Shown: in pieces, positions 10,381-22,133 of the stretch
Layout of the letters: each line of letters starts with the position of its first letter
Position numbering within the stretch: the stretch's first letter is position 1
Source: Periconia sp. R9002
Taxonomy: Eukaryota > Ascomycota > Dothideomycetes > Pleosporales > Periconiaceae
Direction of reading: 5' to 3'
Length of the DNA stretch: 64,000 nt
NCBI GenBank assembly: GCA_023627715.1
Contig: JAMAHW010000002.1
Coordinates: 620,001 to 684,000 of the forward strand
Notes under the pieces: generated by a model
Databases searched by the model: none
Seen by the model: the letters and a program-made list of their open reading frames with translations, nothing else
What the model was told of the DNA's origin: nothing
Position numbers and translations under genes: made by a program

Positions 10381-13102
10381 ATGAACGCCTACCCGCCCCC
10401 AATGGGCATGCCTCCGCCGCATGCTATGCCGCCACCTCACGGGATGACACCCACACCTCCACCTTACCAGTCCACGCCTGCGCCCGATCAAGGAGAATGG
10501 AAGCTCGCAAGGACCCAAGAGGGCAAAGAATACTATTACAACACCGTAACCAAGGCGACTCGGTGGGATCCACCACCAGGATTTGTGAACGAGAATGAGG
10601 TAAGACTATTTTTCATCTCTTACAGATGCCCTTGATTTCTCTCCACTTCACAGTTCGAGAGCCGTTCAGAGTCATTGAAGAGAAGCACCCTGCTAATCTA
10701 CAAACACATAGCTCGCATTGGAAGGAACAAACTATACAAGGCATACCACTGCCGAAGGAAAGCCATATTGGGCGGATAAGACAACAAGGCAGACAACATG
10801 GAATATGCCTGAGCCGGTTGCGGCTAACCTGGAGCGCATTCGACGTGAACGCGCTCAGCAGCAGACTCCTCTCAAGTAATGATTCCCTTCACACAACTTC
10901 CTTCTCTGAAGCATCGCTAACCTTGCCACAGTAGTCCTTGGCAACCGCCGCCTGATGAACACGGCCCTCCCCGAGACAATGGTAATCGCATGATCCTCCC
11001 AGGGCATCGTGAGCGCTTCGCGCCCGCCGATAGACGCGATCGCGACGACCGTGAACCCGGTAGCTATGCTGGTGAACGCCCTGAGCGACAGACCTTTGTG
11101 CCGTCCAACGAGCCCCAGTTTTCTAATACGCAGGATGCCGAAGCTGCTTTCATGAAAGTCCTCAAACAACTCAAGGTGCAACCAGACTGGACCTGGCCAC
11201 AAACTATACGTGCTGGCATCAAAGATCCTAACTGGCGCGCTATTTCTGAACCCGACAAGCGTCTCGAAGCATTCAAGAAGTACTGCGATGAGCTCCGAAC
11301 GCAAGAGAAGACGAAGGAGCAGGATCGTCAGAAGAAGCTCCATTCTGACTTCATGGCAATGTTGGCATCTCATCCCGAAATCACGCACTATACTAGATGG
11401 AAGACAGCCCGTCCCATTCTTGAAAAGGAGACCATTTTTCGTTCTGCTAAAGACGATGACGAGCGTCGCCAGCTTTTCGATGAATACATAACTCGACTTC
11501 GGCGCATCCACGCCGAAAAGGAAGTCGAGGATAAAAAGACCGCGCTAGACGAGTTGACAAAACTCTTGAAGAATATGGAGCTGGAGCCGTTCACCCGTTG
11601 GCAGGAGGCAGACACGGATCTGGAGAAAATCATGGCGTCTAGTGGTGATAAATTCGAACCTCTCCACCGCTTAGACGTGTTGAAAACTTTTCAGGTGCAT
11701 ATCAGGCAGTTGCAGCGTGAGCACAACGATCGCGTTCAGGCTGAACACCAAGCGCAGCGTCGCATTGAACGCAAGAATAGGGATGCCTTCAAAGGCCTTC
11801 TTGGGGAACTTCGGCGCGATGGCAAACTCCGATATGGAACGAAGTGGAAGGAGATTCACCCACAAATCAAAGATGATCCTCGTTACACCGCAATGCTCGG
11901 TCAGGATGGATCATCGCCACTTGACCTATTCTGGGACGAGATTGGCGAGGAAGAGACGAAATTCCGCGCCTTGCGCCGTACGGTATTGAGTGTCTTAGAG
12001 GTTAGTTGACTCGGCACCACTTCGTTGAGACACATTTACTAACATATACTAGGCACAGCAGTATGAAGTAACGATTGCAACTCCCTTCGATGAGTTCTCA
12101 GGTATAGTACGCTCTGGCTCCCGTACCGCTGGAATTGACGATTACTCTATGAGGAGCATCTATGATTACGTTATTGCCAAGGTCAAGCGTCGAGAAGACG
12201 AGGATCGTCGTAACGAAGAGAACGATGAACGTCACGCAGTGGAAAAGCTTCGCTCGGTGATCAAATATCTGGAGCCTCCAGTCACGATTACAGATGATTG
12301 GGAATCGGTACGTCCTCGTATTGAGACGACAGATGAATACCGCGCGCTAAGGTCAGATGCACTTCGACAATCCGCCTTTGACAAGCATTATCGCCGTCTG
12401 AAGGATAAGGAGCTCGACCGCCGCGAACGTACTCGACGTGAACCTCGCGATCGCGAGAGAGACAGAGATAGGGAGAGGGACCGCGAGCGGGACCGTGATC
12501 GAGATCGTCGAGAGCGTGATCGTGAGTATCGAAACGGACATTCTGACAGTCACCGGCGTCATCGTACCCGCACTCGTTCTCCAGAAAATGACCCATATGC
12601 TGCAGAGCGCCGTCAAGCACAGCAGGACCGCGAGGCGCGATACCGCAACAACGACACCACTGGATTATCCCCACAACCTTCCCGGCGTGACCGCGAGCGA
12701 GACATCGACCGATATTCTCGTAGAGGCAGTGGTGATCACTATGGACGCGAGCGACGCGAGCGCGAAGTTGAGCGTGAGCGCTCGTACGTTGGCCGCGGCG
12801 ATCCTCTTAGTAGGGCAGATCCTCGTGAGCAGAGCGTGAGTGAATTAGATTATGGAGACGGTACAGGCCGTCCGGCTGCCCGACGTCGGCGAGAGAGCGA
12901 CGAAAGCAGTGCAAGACGTGAAAACAAGGTAAGTATTCAAAGCCAGGAATGTTTATCTACGCATACTGACAACAATTGACAGCGCCCTCGCTACTCTCCA
13001 CGCGCTGAGCGTAGGTCTAGGACTCCTGCCCCTGACTCAGCTCAGGAGGCAGAGCGTGCTCTTCGATCAGGTAGTGAGGAGGGCGAGATCGAGGAAGATT
13101 AG
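10381..13102 (+). CDS. PRP40: U1 snRNP-associated splicing factor Prp40 (two WW domains, FF repeats)
   Basis: Exons 10381-10599, 10712-10875, 10932-12000, 12053-12928 and 12983-13102 give 815 aa. The N-terminus is a Pro-rich PPMGMPPPHAMPPPHG stretch. WW1 lies at about residues 38-67 (GEWKLARTQEGKEYYYN...W), and WW2 at about 80-106 (TTAEGKPYWADKTTRQTTW), where the first Trp is replaced by Tyr. A series of FF domains starts at about residue 165 (AEAAFMKVLKQLKVQPDWTW). The C-terminal third is an RD/RE-dipeptide-rich low-complexity tail ending GSEEGEIEED. Prp40 bridges the 5' splice site and branch site by binding SF1/BBP and Prp8 through the WW domains and U1 proteins through FF. The tail is much longer than in yeast Prp40 and resembles the charged tails of animal PRPF40 and filamentous-fungal orthologues. 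Confidence 0.95.
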
Positions 13103-13741
13103 CGGTCCTCCCCCCAAAGCCCCTCATCTTATCGCCCATATCATCCATGCCACACATGGCATCCCATCCGTCGCTTTGGCGCTTAGCGATCTACGATTCA
13201 GACGTTTGCTTACATTCCAGTGTGCTAAATCTTCCCCTCCCTTCTGAGTGTGCAGAAGCTTTTGAACACGGTGTGCTCGTAATCCTGAGAACGAGGAAAG
13301 ACTTTGACTGTTGCATGGTACCACGATGCAGTCACTAACCCTTGATTCCCTGTTGCACGAGAAATCAAGCAAAAAATATGCAGGTTACATATCAGTTAGG
13401 TAAAACAAGTCATAGTAATATCTATATTCATTCATTCGTACAGTATCATTTCGCCTGTGAAATCTACGGACTGATGTGTATTGAATTTGGTGATTTATGT
13501 TCATCTAGATTAGAAGAATATATGTCCTGTAGGCCTAAAGTAGAATGGTCACATGTTAGGCTTTGGTGACAACTAAAAGCATGTTCAAGATTGCAGTCAC
13601 TAACCATTAATGCCGACACATTCGTCTCGTTTGCCATACCTATGCAACCCACGAAAGGTGAGGAAACCTCACCATTAATCGGAACAAAAAAGAAACGCCC
13701 ATAATGATATCAAAGCACCACATGTTTTAACTTCCTCCTCT
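13103..13741. other. Convergent intergenic interval
   Basis: This 639-bp stretch lies between the PRP40 stop and the stop of the small cysteine-rich gene. I see only short ORFs without content; the sequence becomes AT-rich from about 13340. Confidence 0.4.
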
Positions 13742-14236
13742 TCACAACACCATCCCAAACACAGCAGAAGCAAACACCATAGCCAGCATTCCCAAGCCAG
13801 CCTTGCTCACGCCCACAGCTACGGCAGCATTCTGCTTCCCACCATTATCCCCCTGCCCACCCGAAGACGACGTCCCACTCGACTTGCCACCCCCGGAGCT
13901 AGTCTGACTCGGCTTCCCCGTCGCCGTCGCCGTATTATTCCCCCTACAAAAGATCTCGCCAGCATTCACGCCGTTGTCCTGATAGCACTTGATCAAATCA
14001 GCGACTGATTGATCCACCGCGAGACAGTACAGCGAGCAGTTGTTGGCCCATGATTCGACGGGCGCCGACTTGCAGCATTTCTTAAGCGCGTCGTTGTATG
14101 AGGAGGGGAGACCGTTGCGCCCGCCGACTGCGCAGCCGTTGTCTTGGGTTGGGAAATCGGAGAAGTTTTGGGTTGCGCAGGTTGGGTTTGCGGAGGTGGT
14201 GGGTGTGGCGGAGGTGGATAGAGCTGTTGAGGACAT
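13742..14236 (-). CDS. Small cysteine-rich, Ser/Thr-rich GPI-anchor-like protein
   Basis: A single-exon ORF of 164 aa. After a Ser/Thr/Pro-rich start comes a compact module with eight cysteines, including an adjacent pair in KKCCKSAPVE and a CSLYC segment. Then come a Ser/Thr/Gly-rich linker and a C-terminal hydrophobic run (AGLGMLAMVFASAVFGMVL) preceded by small residues, the layout of a GPI-attachment signal. There is no hydrophobic N-terminal signal peptide at this ATG. Either the protein uses an unannotated upstream exon or it is tail-anchored. The cysteine spacing does not fit CFEM. I recognise the layout from small fungal surface proteins but cannot name a function. It sits at the left border of the gene-poor island. 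Confidence 0.7.
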   Translation of the reverse strand: MSSTALSTSATPTTSANPTCATQNFSDFPTQDNGCAVGGRNGLPSSYNDALKKCCKSAPVESWANNCSLYCLAVDQSVADLIKCYQDNGVNAGEIFCRGNNTATATGKPSQTSSGGGKSSGTSSSGGQGDNGGKQNAAVAVGVSKAGLGMLAMVFASAVFGMVL

Positions 14237-15102
14237 TTTGGAAGGATGGTATGTGGTTTTTCTTGTGGAGGTTGAGTGGGCGGGAGCTGTGGGAATGCGA
14301 GGTTCTAGGTTTTGGTTAGGGTGGATGGTAGGTTTGGGTTGGGATTGCAGTCTTGCATTTAAAGATGGAAATGTTTTTGAGGGCGGGAGAGGGAGACTTA
14401 CTTAAATTGTGTCACTCGATAACACCCTTGACGTGTCGTGTCGTTGTGGTGAGGGTAAAAACTTGATTACTTTGTGTCACTAGAAAGCGATCAATGATGT
14501 TTGTTTACATCAAACATGCAAACCTCGGAAGTGTCGGCGGCGGCGGCCACGGGGGAAGGAGGCTTTATATCCTAGCGGCGGATCCCAAAAAACAAGGCCT
14601 AAGAAACAAGAAAAAATTAAAAAGGCCGGTGTCTCCTGATTCTCCCCATCACGATTAGTTACCTAATTGCCAATAATTCCCATGTTTCAGCTGGGTGCGG
14701 CGGTGGCGTGCCTCTCCGGGCGCGAGGTGTGTTTTGTGGCATTTGCGCTGGCACCAGGAATGTACCCCATGTTGGGTTTAGGTTGCTATTTTTGTGTGAT
14801 GACGTAACAAGGCGACCTTACCCTTTTCTTTTCAATGCGATCGATAGGAGTGATCATTATTTCGTGCGAACGAGACACTGACTTTGTAAGAGAATGGGCG
14901 GTGAAAGGATTTCTGTACAAAAAGCCCGGAGTGTTACAATATCAAGTCTGCCTCGGGTGTCTGCATGTTCGTACTTGTTACTGTGAGATTGTGCTAGTGT
15001 GCTTGTACCTAAATGACTAACCCGAAGCGTTACTTATTGAAGAACGTCCTAGAACATCAAGTAGCTGCAGGTTGCACATTGTGTGCATGTAAAAAGCTAC
15101 CA

Positions 15103-15426
15103 TTAATTCTTGTATTCATGAATTCTGAGTTCAAGATCTCGATCTGCGACTACCATCCATCGTTCTATACCATTTTTCTCCTGTAGCATATTGAAAACAT
15201 CATCTTCTTCGTCTTTTCCCTCGAGCTCTACTATCACAAAAAGTATATCTTCAAGTAGAAGGCAAATTTTTGAGACACATATCAGCACCTGACACTCTCC
15301 GCTCATCTTGGCTAGGTGGTGTATCGAATCATCGTATTCTTCCGTATAGGTTAAAGCTGAACACCGTTCGAGATAACTGGGAGCTGCAGCCGGCTCCAAG
15401 TGATGAATAACGACCTCTCTCCACAC
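15103..15426 (-). CDS. Uncertain ORF, 107 aa or longer, unknown
   Basis: From a GTG-type start the frame reads WREVVIHHLEPAAAPSYLE and ends EIRIHEYKN-like (LELRIHEYKN). The frame stays open upstream to about 15540 without an ATG that fixes a start. It has an ordinary amino-acid composition, a run of hydrophobic residues (CLLLEDILFVIVELEG) and acidic patches. I recognise no domain. It may be a remnant of a decayed gene or a chance frame in the island; no splice partners were found. Confidence 0.2.
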   Translation of the reverse strand: MWREVVIHHLEPAAAPSYLERCSALTYTEEYDDSIHHLAKMSGECQVLICVSKICLLLEDILFVIVELEGKDEEDDVFNMLQEKNGIERWMVVADRDLELRIHEYKN

Positions 15427-15710
15427 AACGTTGTTATCAACCCGGAAACGCTCATGATTACTGTTGCTTCTGATTGAGAGGATGCAGGCCTTCTTCCGGA
15501 AGTGTTTGAGGCTCCGTTCTACAAGAGACCGGATAACCTAGTCACCATTACGGGCGAAGAAGACAAGGCGGATAAGCTGGTGGAATTTCTTCCAGGCAAA
15601 GAGGCATTGCGGGGGATAGCCGACATACTCGCCTCGGACATCTCTCAATGGTTGTGTGGTAGCTTTACAAGTCATGATTGGTTGGCGAATACGGTAAGAT
15701 CACGGTGGTG

Positions 15711-15795
15711 GTGGGTGTGTGTGTGTGTGTTGTTTAACATGTCTTCTAACCTCCCGAAGGGTATTTGAACGGGCTAAGCTAATATATATATATAC
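15711..15795. repeat. Short GT and TA dinucleotide runs
   Basis: A run of GT dinucleotides (about 10 repeats) at 15711-15730 and a TA run at about 15781-15795, directly visible. Simple sequence repeats. Confidence 0.8.
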
Positions 15796-16284
15796 AGATG
15801 CCTTTCTTGGGGTCTCGGTAGTTCAAGTATCCATATCCACCGCGGGGTTGTGAATCGAATATCAGTGTATATCCTCCTTAAAAAAGAGATGGATCCTCCC
15901 TGGGAGAAAGAAGGCTTGGTTCGGGGCTCGCCTAAGTATCCATTAGGTAGCCTGGTTCCAACATCATCACCTACCCCGCAAAGGGTGAAAATGGGGTGTG
16001 GTGGCTGCTAGATCTTGGAGGTGGAATTCCCACTTTTGTCTATGTACCGAATAAACAAAGCAAACTGTTTTTCCACAACGCTGCCTTCATCTTAAGTTAA
16101 CATAACAAAGTTTATATGGCACAATTGTAGAGATAATCTCTGTTTACCTTTTTGTCGGTTTTCTTCCACCCTACAACATAGTTATAAGACAACATCAAAA
16201 CATATAGTTAGTTGGCACGTGACGGGCTACATTAATATATTCCCTTAAAAGTGTTCATGGTTTTATTGTCCAAGATGCCTGTAT

Positions 16285-18150
16285 CGTGGTTTGACACTGA
16301 TTGGCCACTGCAGCTGCAGAGGTGCCTAGTCGGTGCCTGAATTGTGGCGATCCAGAGGGAGGAGAGTTAAGAGACAGACACGTTAAATACTAAACTCCAT
16401 CTGGAATGTGCCCTGGCTATGACATATGATGGTTTTTGAAGTTTCACGATATCTCCCTCCGCCCTAATGACAGCATATGTTAATGATGAGCTGCTCACGA
16501 AATTCGACTCTGGTCACGCCCTGTGATGTTTTGACGCATCACTGCCTGAATATGAACTAGTAAATATGGAGACTGATATACTATTCAGTTTAATCATGGA
16601 TGAGCTTTTGTCTCACTCAATTGTCTAGAGAAGGGTGAGAGAATGCAGTGTCTTCACCAGGCAAGTTTCACTTCTTCGGTGAAAGGAGTTTGATCTTTCA
16701 ATCGAATTATGTAATATAAACTTTTTGCTGAGGCCTTTACACAGGCCCCTTTGTTTCTCCTCATTCATGGTTATCAAGGTGGCAGCCAGTCTTGAGGTGG
16801 GGGCAAGCGAACTGTTCCTTTGTTGTGCGGCTCTGCACCACAACTAAGGATTTGGTGCACTTGAGTTCAACTCCAAAAAGGGGGTTTGCGGCTCTGTGAA
16901 CAGACGTTTTCGCTGCTTTTGCTTTGGGTTCTAGTCAGATCGGACCAGGCTGAAATTTCGAGGCTCGATCCCAGGAAGAAGATTGGCTGAAAGGGTATAT
17001 GGAAGAGGCTCGAGTTATATCGGAACAAGGCTGGAAAGTTATAGTGACAAGGCTAGAATCCCATGAGGATGAGGCTCAAAAGCTGCGTTTCAATTGGTTA
17101 GTGTAGACCTGAATTGCGGCGGTGCAAATGAGGGAGAATGCAGCGACAGCAATAGAACTATGCTTGACTGTTTAAGGAATCAATGATAGATCCAACAACG
17201 TTTGGTCCCGTGACTGGAACTACGTGCGGATGTACATACATAGGTATGTATTGCAAACGTGGTTCATCGCTACCTGTAATCGATGATACAGGCTGTAGTG
17301 ATGCGTCGTGGATAATCTCGCTCTTTAATCGATAACTGAATGAAGCGGAAGAGACACTCATCTGCCAAGTAAATCAAATCAAAACTTTTGCCAACTGAGA
17401 TACCTGAAAAGCTCTGCTTGGGAACAGACCGAACCTCGAAGCCAGCAAGAAAAGATACGGTAAGCTCTAGAGAAACACTTCAAAAATTTGGCCACACTAA
17501 AGCACTAAAGCAAGCATTCCAATGTATCCAAAGGATGTCGAATGCCAAATACAGAGGGGTGACGCGCCGGGAGGTTACATATCGGTAGCTAGTGTACCAG
17601 GCGTTATTCACAAATCAGATAACTATACTAGACATACTACGTGGGTCGTAGAGTCTCTAATTTGTAAACCTAATTAGTCCTCCCGATATGTAACTTCCCG
17701 GCGTGTCACCCCTCTGTATGATGGTAGGCTCCATGCATCTTCGCAACGCTGGCGAGTCCTCCCCCACGTCAGCAGTCACCGTACCCTTCAAGGTCCGCGT
17801 TTTTCTGCAATACTGCATTATACGACCACGAAATAAACTTCGTCGATGGAGTACCTCCTTCGCCTTGACTCAACCAAAATAATTTTGTATACGAAAGTTG
17901 CAGAGAATCTTTCGCTGTCTCTAAATAGTGAGGTACATAAGGCCCACGCAACATTATAAAGCTGTTATTTGCTTATCATTAAAAAAAAATCCGACCATAA
18001 CATCAGCGGTTCCGAACCGGAGCCTCTGGGCTGAAGATTTCATAATTTTGATTGGCCATTGCCGCCTCGTGTCTGCCTGAATTGCGGCGGTGCAAAGAGC
18101 AAAGAATCCGGAGACAGAGACATCAACAACTAAATCGTATATAGCATCAG
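16285..18150. repeat. Three decayed copies of a dispersed repeat carrying AATTGCGGCGGTGCAAA
   Basis: Copies lie at about 16285-16400, 17085-17160 and 18045-18150, all in plus orientation. The best core copies are at 17112-17128 and 18080-18096; the 16340 copy is more diverged (AATTGTGGCGATCC). The first and third also share upstream GATTGGCCA and downstream GAGACAGA plus AACTAAA-like flanks, so they are copies of a longer unit rather than only a short motif. The same core occurs in opposite orientation at 26.4-29.2 kb. Confidence 0.55.
17552..17716. mobile_element. 165-bp TA-flanked inverted-repeat element (MITE-like)
   Basis: The left end begins CAGAGGGGTGACGCGCCGGG and the reverse complement of the right end begins CAGAGGGGTGACACGCCGGG. 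Homology continues for about 34 bp (through GTTACATATCGG) with two G/A differences. The element is bounded on both sides by TA (17550-17551 and 17717-17718), the target-site duplication of Tc1/mariner-type transposases. It has no coding capacity, so it would be a non-autonomous element. TIRs, target site and size are seen directly; the superfamily is inferred. Confidence 0.75.
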
Positions 18151-18615
18151 ATCTAACCATCATAAGTATAGCTACATACATATGCTCAGATGTTAGTCGA
18201 CACGGTCATGTCACTGTTCCTACGGTGCTCAAAACAAATGGCCATTAATTGCATCTATACCTCTGAACATTAAATATTGGCGTTTTCCGTGCATCTCTAT
18301 ACGGGAATTATGATATTTTCTACTATACTCAGTTCAATATGGTGAAATCACATGTAATTCTCTTCCAATCTGACTACAAACGCTTCATTCAGAACCGATT
18401 GCATTTGCTTTGACCGTATCTTTCACCCGTACGTACTTCTGAAAGACATCTGCCACAATGCCTATTGACACGAGGCACGATATTGACTGATATTGGAACA
18501 GGACAGTGGATTGATAGTTTCCGGTCGGTAGACCATTAGTTTGTGTGATTGGAGGAGACGAAACACATGTCTAAGACTGGCGGGCTCTAACTTCCTTACA
18601 TTGACATATCCGAGG
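17717..18615. other. AT-rich interval between the MITE-like element and the NLR gene
   Basis: It contains one decayed repeat copy (18045-18150) and otherwise AT-rich sequence with only short ORFs (17769-17954 and 17954-18181 on the minus strand). It should include the 3' UTR of the NACHT zinc-finger gene. Confidence 0.4.
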
Positions 18616-21600
18616 CTATTCAGGCTGTGAGCTAGGCGTCGAACCTGCTTGTTCCTCTTCCAATTTTTTAGGAAGATAACATGCCCGACCCTTGTCGCCC
18701 TTCCAGTGTCGAGTCAGTATGTCCTTCCGCGAGTATTCTTTCCCACATCCCCATGACGAACCATCTGCCAATAGTCCACCACAACTAAACGTTGAATTAG
18801 AAGAATGCGCAGTACTCTCGTGTCTTGTACAGTCTCCCTTTCTCGCATACGCTTTCCCGCATGTTCGGCATAGGAAACTTTGAATGTTTGACCCCTGATG
18901 TTTACCGCGCATGTGGTTTTTGAGGTTGTGCTTGCGGGTGAACGTAGCCTGGCATATGTCACAGACGAATGATACCACTTCAGGCGCTGCTTCGGGAAAT
19001 TCTTCTTCCTCCTCGTCGTCTAGGTTTATCGTTCCATGCGCGTCTTTCTCATGCTTCTTGAGTTCTTTCAGCGTCGTGCATCCTGTGATTGCGTTGATAC
19101 AGCCTGGGAAGGAGCAAAAATACATTCGCTCGTGTTTCAGTATATGGTCATCTCGAAGTTGTTTAGAAGGGAAGCCATTGTAGAAAAGAGTGCAATTCGG
19201 TCGAGGGCACTTGTATATGTGGGAACCGTACATCAGCTTGAATGCTTCCGGTGTGGATGTTACGGGCTGCTCTTCTTCGATACAAGTACGTACTTGCTCT
19301 AACACACCCTTGAGTTTGAGGAATCGTTCATCATGAGTTGCCTTTGCTGATGAGTGGAGCTGTTTTCGAGCAAGGTAGACAGCACATATGATTTCCTTAT
19401 GGTACGGTTCTCTTTCAAGAAGCTTAAAGTGATCCTCCAGAGACTTTGGTACGGTTATCTTCGATTGTGGTTCAACCCAGTTGATGTCCATGAAAGTCTG
19501 AAGGGCTTCGGTAAGCTCGGAAATCAAATGTTCGGGCTGTTGAGAGGCAAGCGATCTTTCCAAGTGTCGACACCAGTAGGCGTATGCATAGTCGAAGAAC
19601 CCGTAATATCCAAGAGAAATCAAAGTCTTGATATGGTCTTTCGAATTGCCAGCGTCGAAGCATGGCATACTCAAGTAGCCAACGGTAAGTAATGTGAGTG
19701 AGATTTCCTCTTTCGCGGTATCGATCAATTTTTCATCCACCAAGTATCTTTTTGTATTAGTCATTTACCTTTCAACAATAATTTGCGATGGACATTGATT
19801 ACCTTCTTGCTGTGTGATGAACCAGATTTACCGTATCATCAGAGTGAATCTCAACAAGCGACCCACACAGCTCTTTCGAATCGACTGGAAAGCGGCCATC
19901 TTTCCAATCCACTGTCTGTTCCTCGAGATCAATAGAAACAGCACATTGTATTTCTCTCCATCTAAGCGGTCTCTTTGCACAAACCATCCAACTAAGCAAC
20001 TTCTTCGGGCCGCTTCCTTTGGTCGTGGTTTCTCCGAAAAGTTTACGTGTTATCTTTCCGTATCTGTATCAGTCAGTACATATCCCGAAGTTTGGACACA
20101 TTGATGGCCTACATTTCCTCTAGTCTTAGTGTACCCCGAGGAAAAGAGGTTGGTAACAATTCCTGGTTCAGTTCCTTGGCGTTTTCCTGGTCGAGAAGAT
20201 AATGGCTCATGAGCCTAGCAAAAAGAAACATGCCTATGAAGTGTAAGTGAGAGTTGCACACGTCGGAAAGGGACCAAACCTTCTGCCTTTTCTGCAATCA
20301 TATCCTCCACATACTGCTGCCGGTCTTGGTCAAGGCCAAACTTTTCTTTGATCTTTCCGCTCCAAACGCTGGCATACGCTCTAATGTCATACTTCGTGTC
20401 GCTCTCAGTGATTTTCAGTGTTACCATCCTCGCAAAATCCCTTCTAGCTGCACTGTCATCTTGGCTCACAAATAGACATCGCAAAGAGTCCGCCTCATCA
20501 TAAGGCAAAGACTCCCAGAATGACTCGAACGTTTCAACAATTTCCTTTCGCTGCTCTCTTTCACACTCATCGATGCCATCAATGATCACGTAAAGCTTTT
20601 GGTGGTTCTTGATAGCAGTTTCCAGTAGTCTCTTGGCAAGTGAGTCTGTCGACAGGTTGGTTTGACCGCTCTTAGAGGCCTCCTCGTAGAGATAGGGAAG
20701 AAGGTCTTCGTCTTGGTTGAGGAGTTGTTGGAGTATCCCACGCGCCACTGCGACGAAAGTATTTCGTTCCGCATCTTCGTATTTGCAGTAAAAGAATGCG
20801 ACAGCAACATCCGGCAGCTTTTTCGCTTCTTCTATGACCAGCGACGCCAATATCGTTTTCCCTATTTTATTAGCAGGGTAGCGGTGGAGACTCTACCTTA
20901 TCTCACCTGCACCAGGAATTCCTGTCATCCATATTAATTGATTAGACGACGCATCCCTATCAAACCAGGAGCAAAACCGTTTGTTCGTTAATAACCATTG
21001 TCCTGTACCCGGATAAGCAAGTCTAACTTTAGTATATGCTTCCTGGTCGACATCATATGGAGCTGGTGAGAGCCACTGCATACAAAATTCACGACGTCTT
21101 CTGTTTTCGCCTTCTTTCTGGTTGTTCAATGTCGTCTGAGAAATCTCTTGATTTCTAATAATTTCGTGAAGTTGTGCGATGCTCGCCTGCGACTCGATCA
21201 AGGCGCGATGTTCGCGGAGATTTCGCAGAATTTCACTAAACTCAGTATCGAAGTTTTTCCAAACAGCATTGAACAATTGCTTCCACATTCTTTGCTTGAA
21301 GTATCTCATCGCTTTCCAGTGAAAATCCAGGATATCCTTATACATCAAGCTCAGCACTTTTTCCATGTGGGCCTGGTGTGTTTTGTTTCGAAATTGCGTC
21401 TCGTGCTGCGCAAGGAGCGGAAGCTGTTCTCCAATACGCTGATATGCTGTCATCAATGACTCGAAAGCTTCCTGAAAATGACATGCTGTCTGAAGAAGGA
21501 ACTTCATCGGGCCCCAAACAAAGGCCAGGATCTCACTCGAGTTGACGAAGACCTGTATGACTTTGTCGAACTCCTTCATGGCCTCTAGAAAGCCTTCTAG

Positions 21601-21780
21601 TCTTCGCATACCGTGTTGTCTCGACCGAGATGCTTGTTGTCTTTGAATCCTGGCCATTGCAAGCTGCAGTTCGTAGAGGGTGGTGGATCCAAACTCTGTC
21701 TTCTCCTTCGGGGACAGAGAGGCCAGGAAATTTTCCAGTACTCTATCGAACACATTTTTTGTTGACGTCGAGCTCGCCAT
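18616..21780 (-). CDS. NLR-like NACHT NTPase with C-terminal C2H2 zinc fingers
   Basis: Exons (complement) 20907-21780, 20280-20861, 20113-20233, 19803-20063 and 18616-19747 give 989 aa; the four GT-AG introns are 45-55 nt. Residues about 1-250 form a helical N-terminal region (FVWGPMKFLLQTA) like those preceding NACHT in fungal STAND proteins (DUF7708-type, by memory). The P-loop GIPGAGKT is at 287-294, interrupted by intron 1; Walker B VIIDGIDECE is at 383-392. The winged-helix-like part contains EKAEGMFLFARLM, LEEIYGKITRK and LLSWMVCAKRPLRWREIQ. After a linker, about residues 793-968 hold five zinc-finger units: CPRPNC...H...H, CSFPGC...H...H, CDICQATFTRKHNLKNHMRG, CRTCGKAYARKGDCTRHEST, and a degenerate CGKEYSRKD...RH...C. 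Both NTPase motifs are intact. Zinc fingers replace the usual repeat sensor, so a nucleic-acid ligand is plausible but inferred. Confidence 0.88.
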
Positions 21781-22133
21781 GTTGAGTTGAATGTGATTCC
21801 GAATTTCATGGGACAAGTTTCGAGCAAGGCTGATCGCAATCGTGATATCGTCTGTGACTTTTGCACAGCCACTTGTGGCTCAGCCCCCAATATCGCATTC
21901 TCCACCGGTCAAGTCCTACCTTCAGCCTTCTATTCAAATCCAATCCTCTTTCACGGCGGATAAAATTGAAAGCCTGACCGTGAAATGTTGTCTGAATCAT
22001 TATCCATACGGGTTTATCGCAGTTCTAATAATTTGTTCTCGTTGCGGCTCACGAACGTTGAGTGGTGTTGTGGGAGCCGAGCCCAGATCAGCCAATTTAC
22101 GAAACGTACGCGAGCGATAGCCATTGAGCTGAA
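21781..22133. promoter_or_regulatory. Bidirectional promoter interval NLR / RAD5-like helicase
   Basis: The two divergent start codons are 353 bp apart in an otherwise gene-poor island, so the promoters are shared or adjacent. This suggests, but does not prove, co-regulation. No factor site is claimed. Confidence 0.5.

Larger units (their letters stand above)
14237..17551. other. Gene-poor, AT-rich interval, left half of the island
   Basis: About 3.3 kb with no confident gene. It includes a GT microsatellite at about 15711-15730, a TA run at about 15781-15795, decayed copies of a repeat at 16285-16400 and 17085-17160, and a weak minus-strand ORF near 15103-15530 (listed separately). The region looks like decayed repeat sequence. 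Confidence 0.5.
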
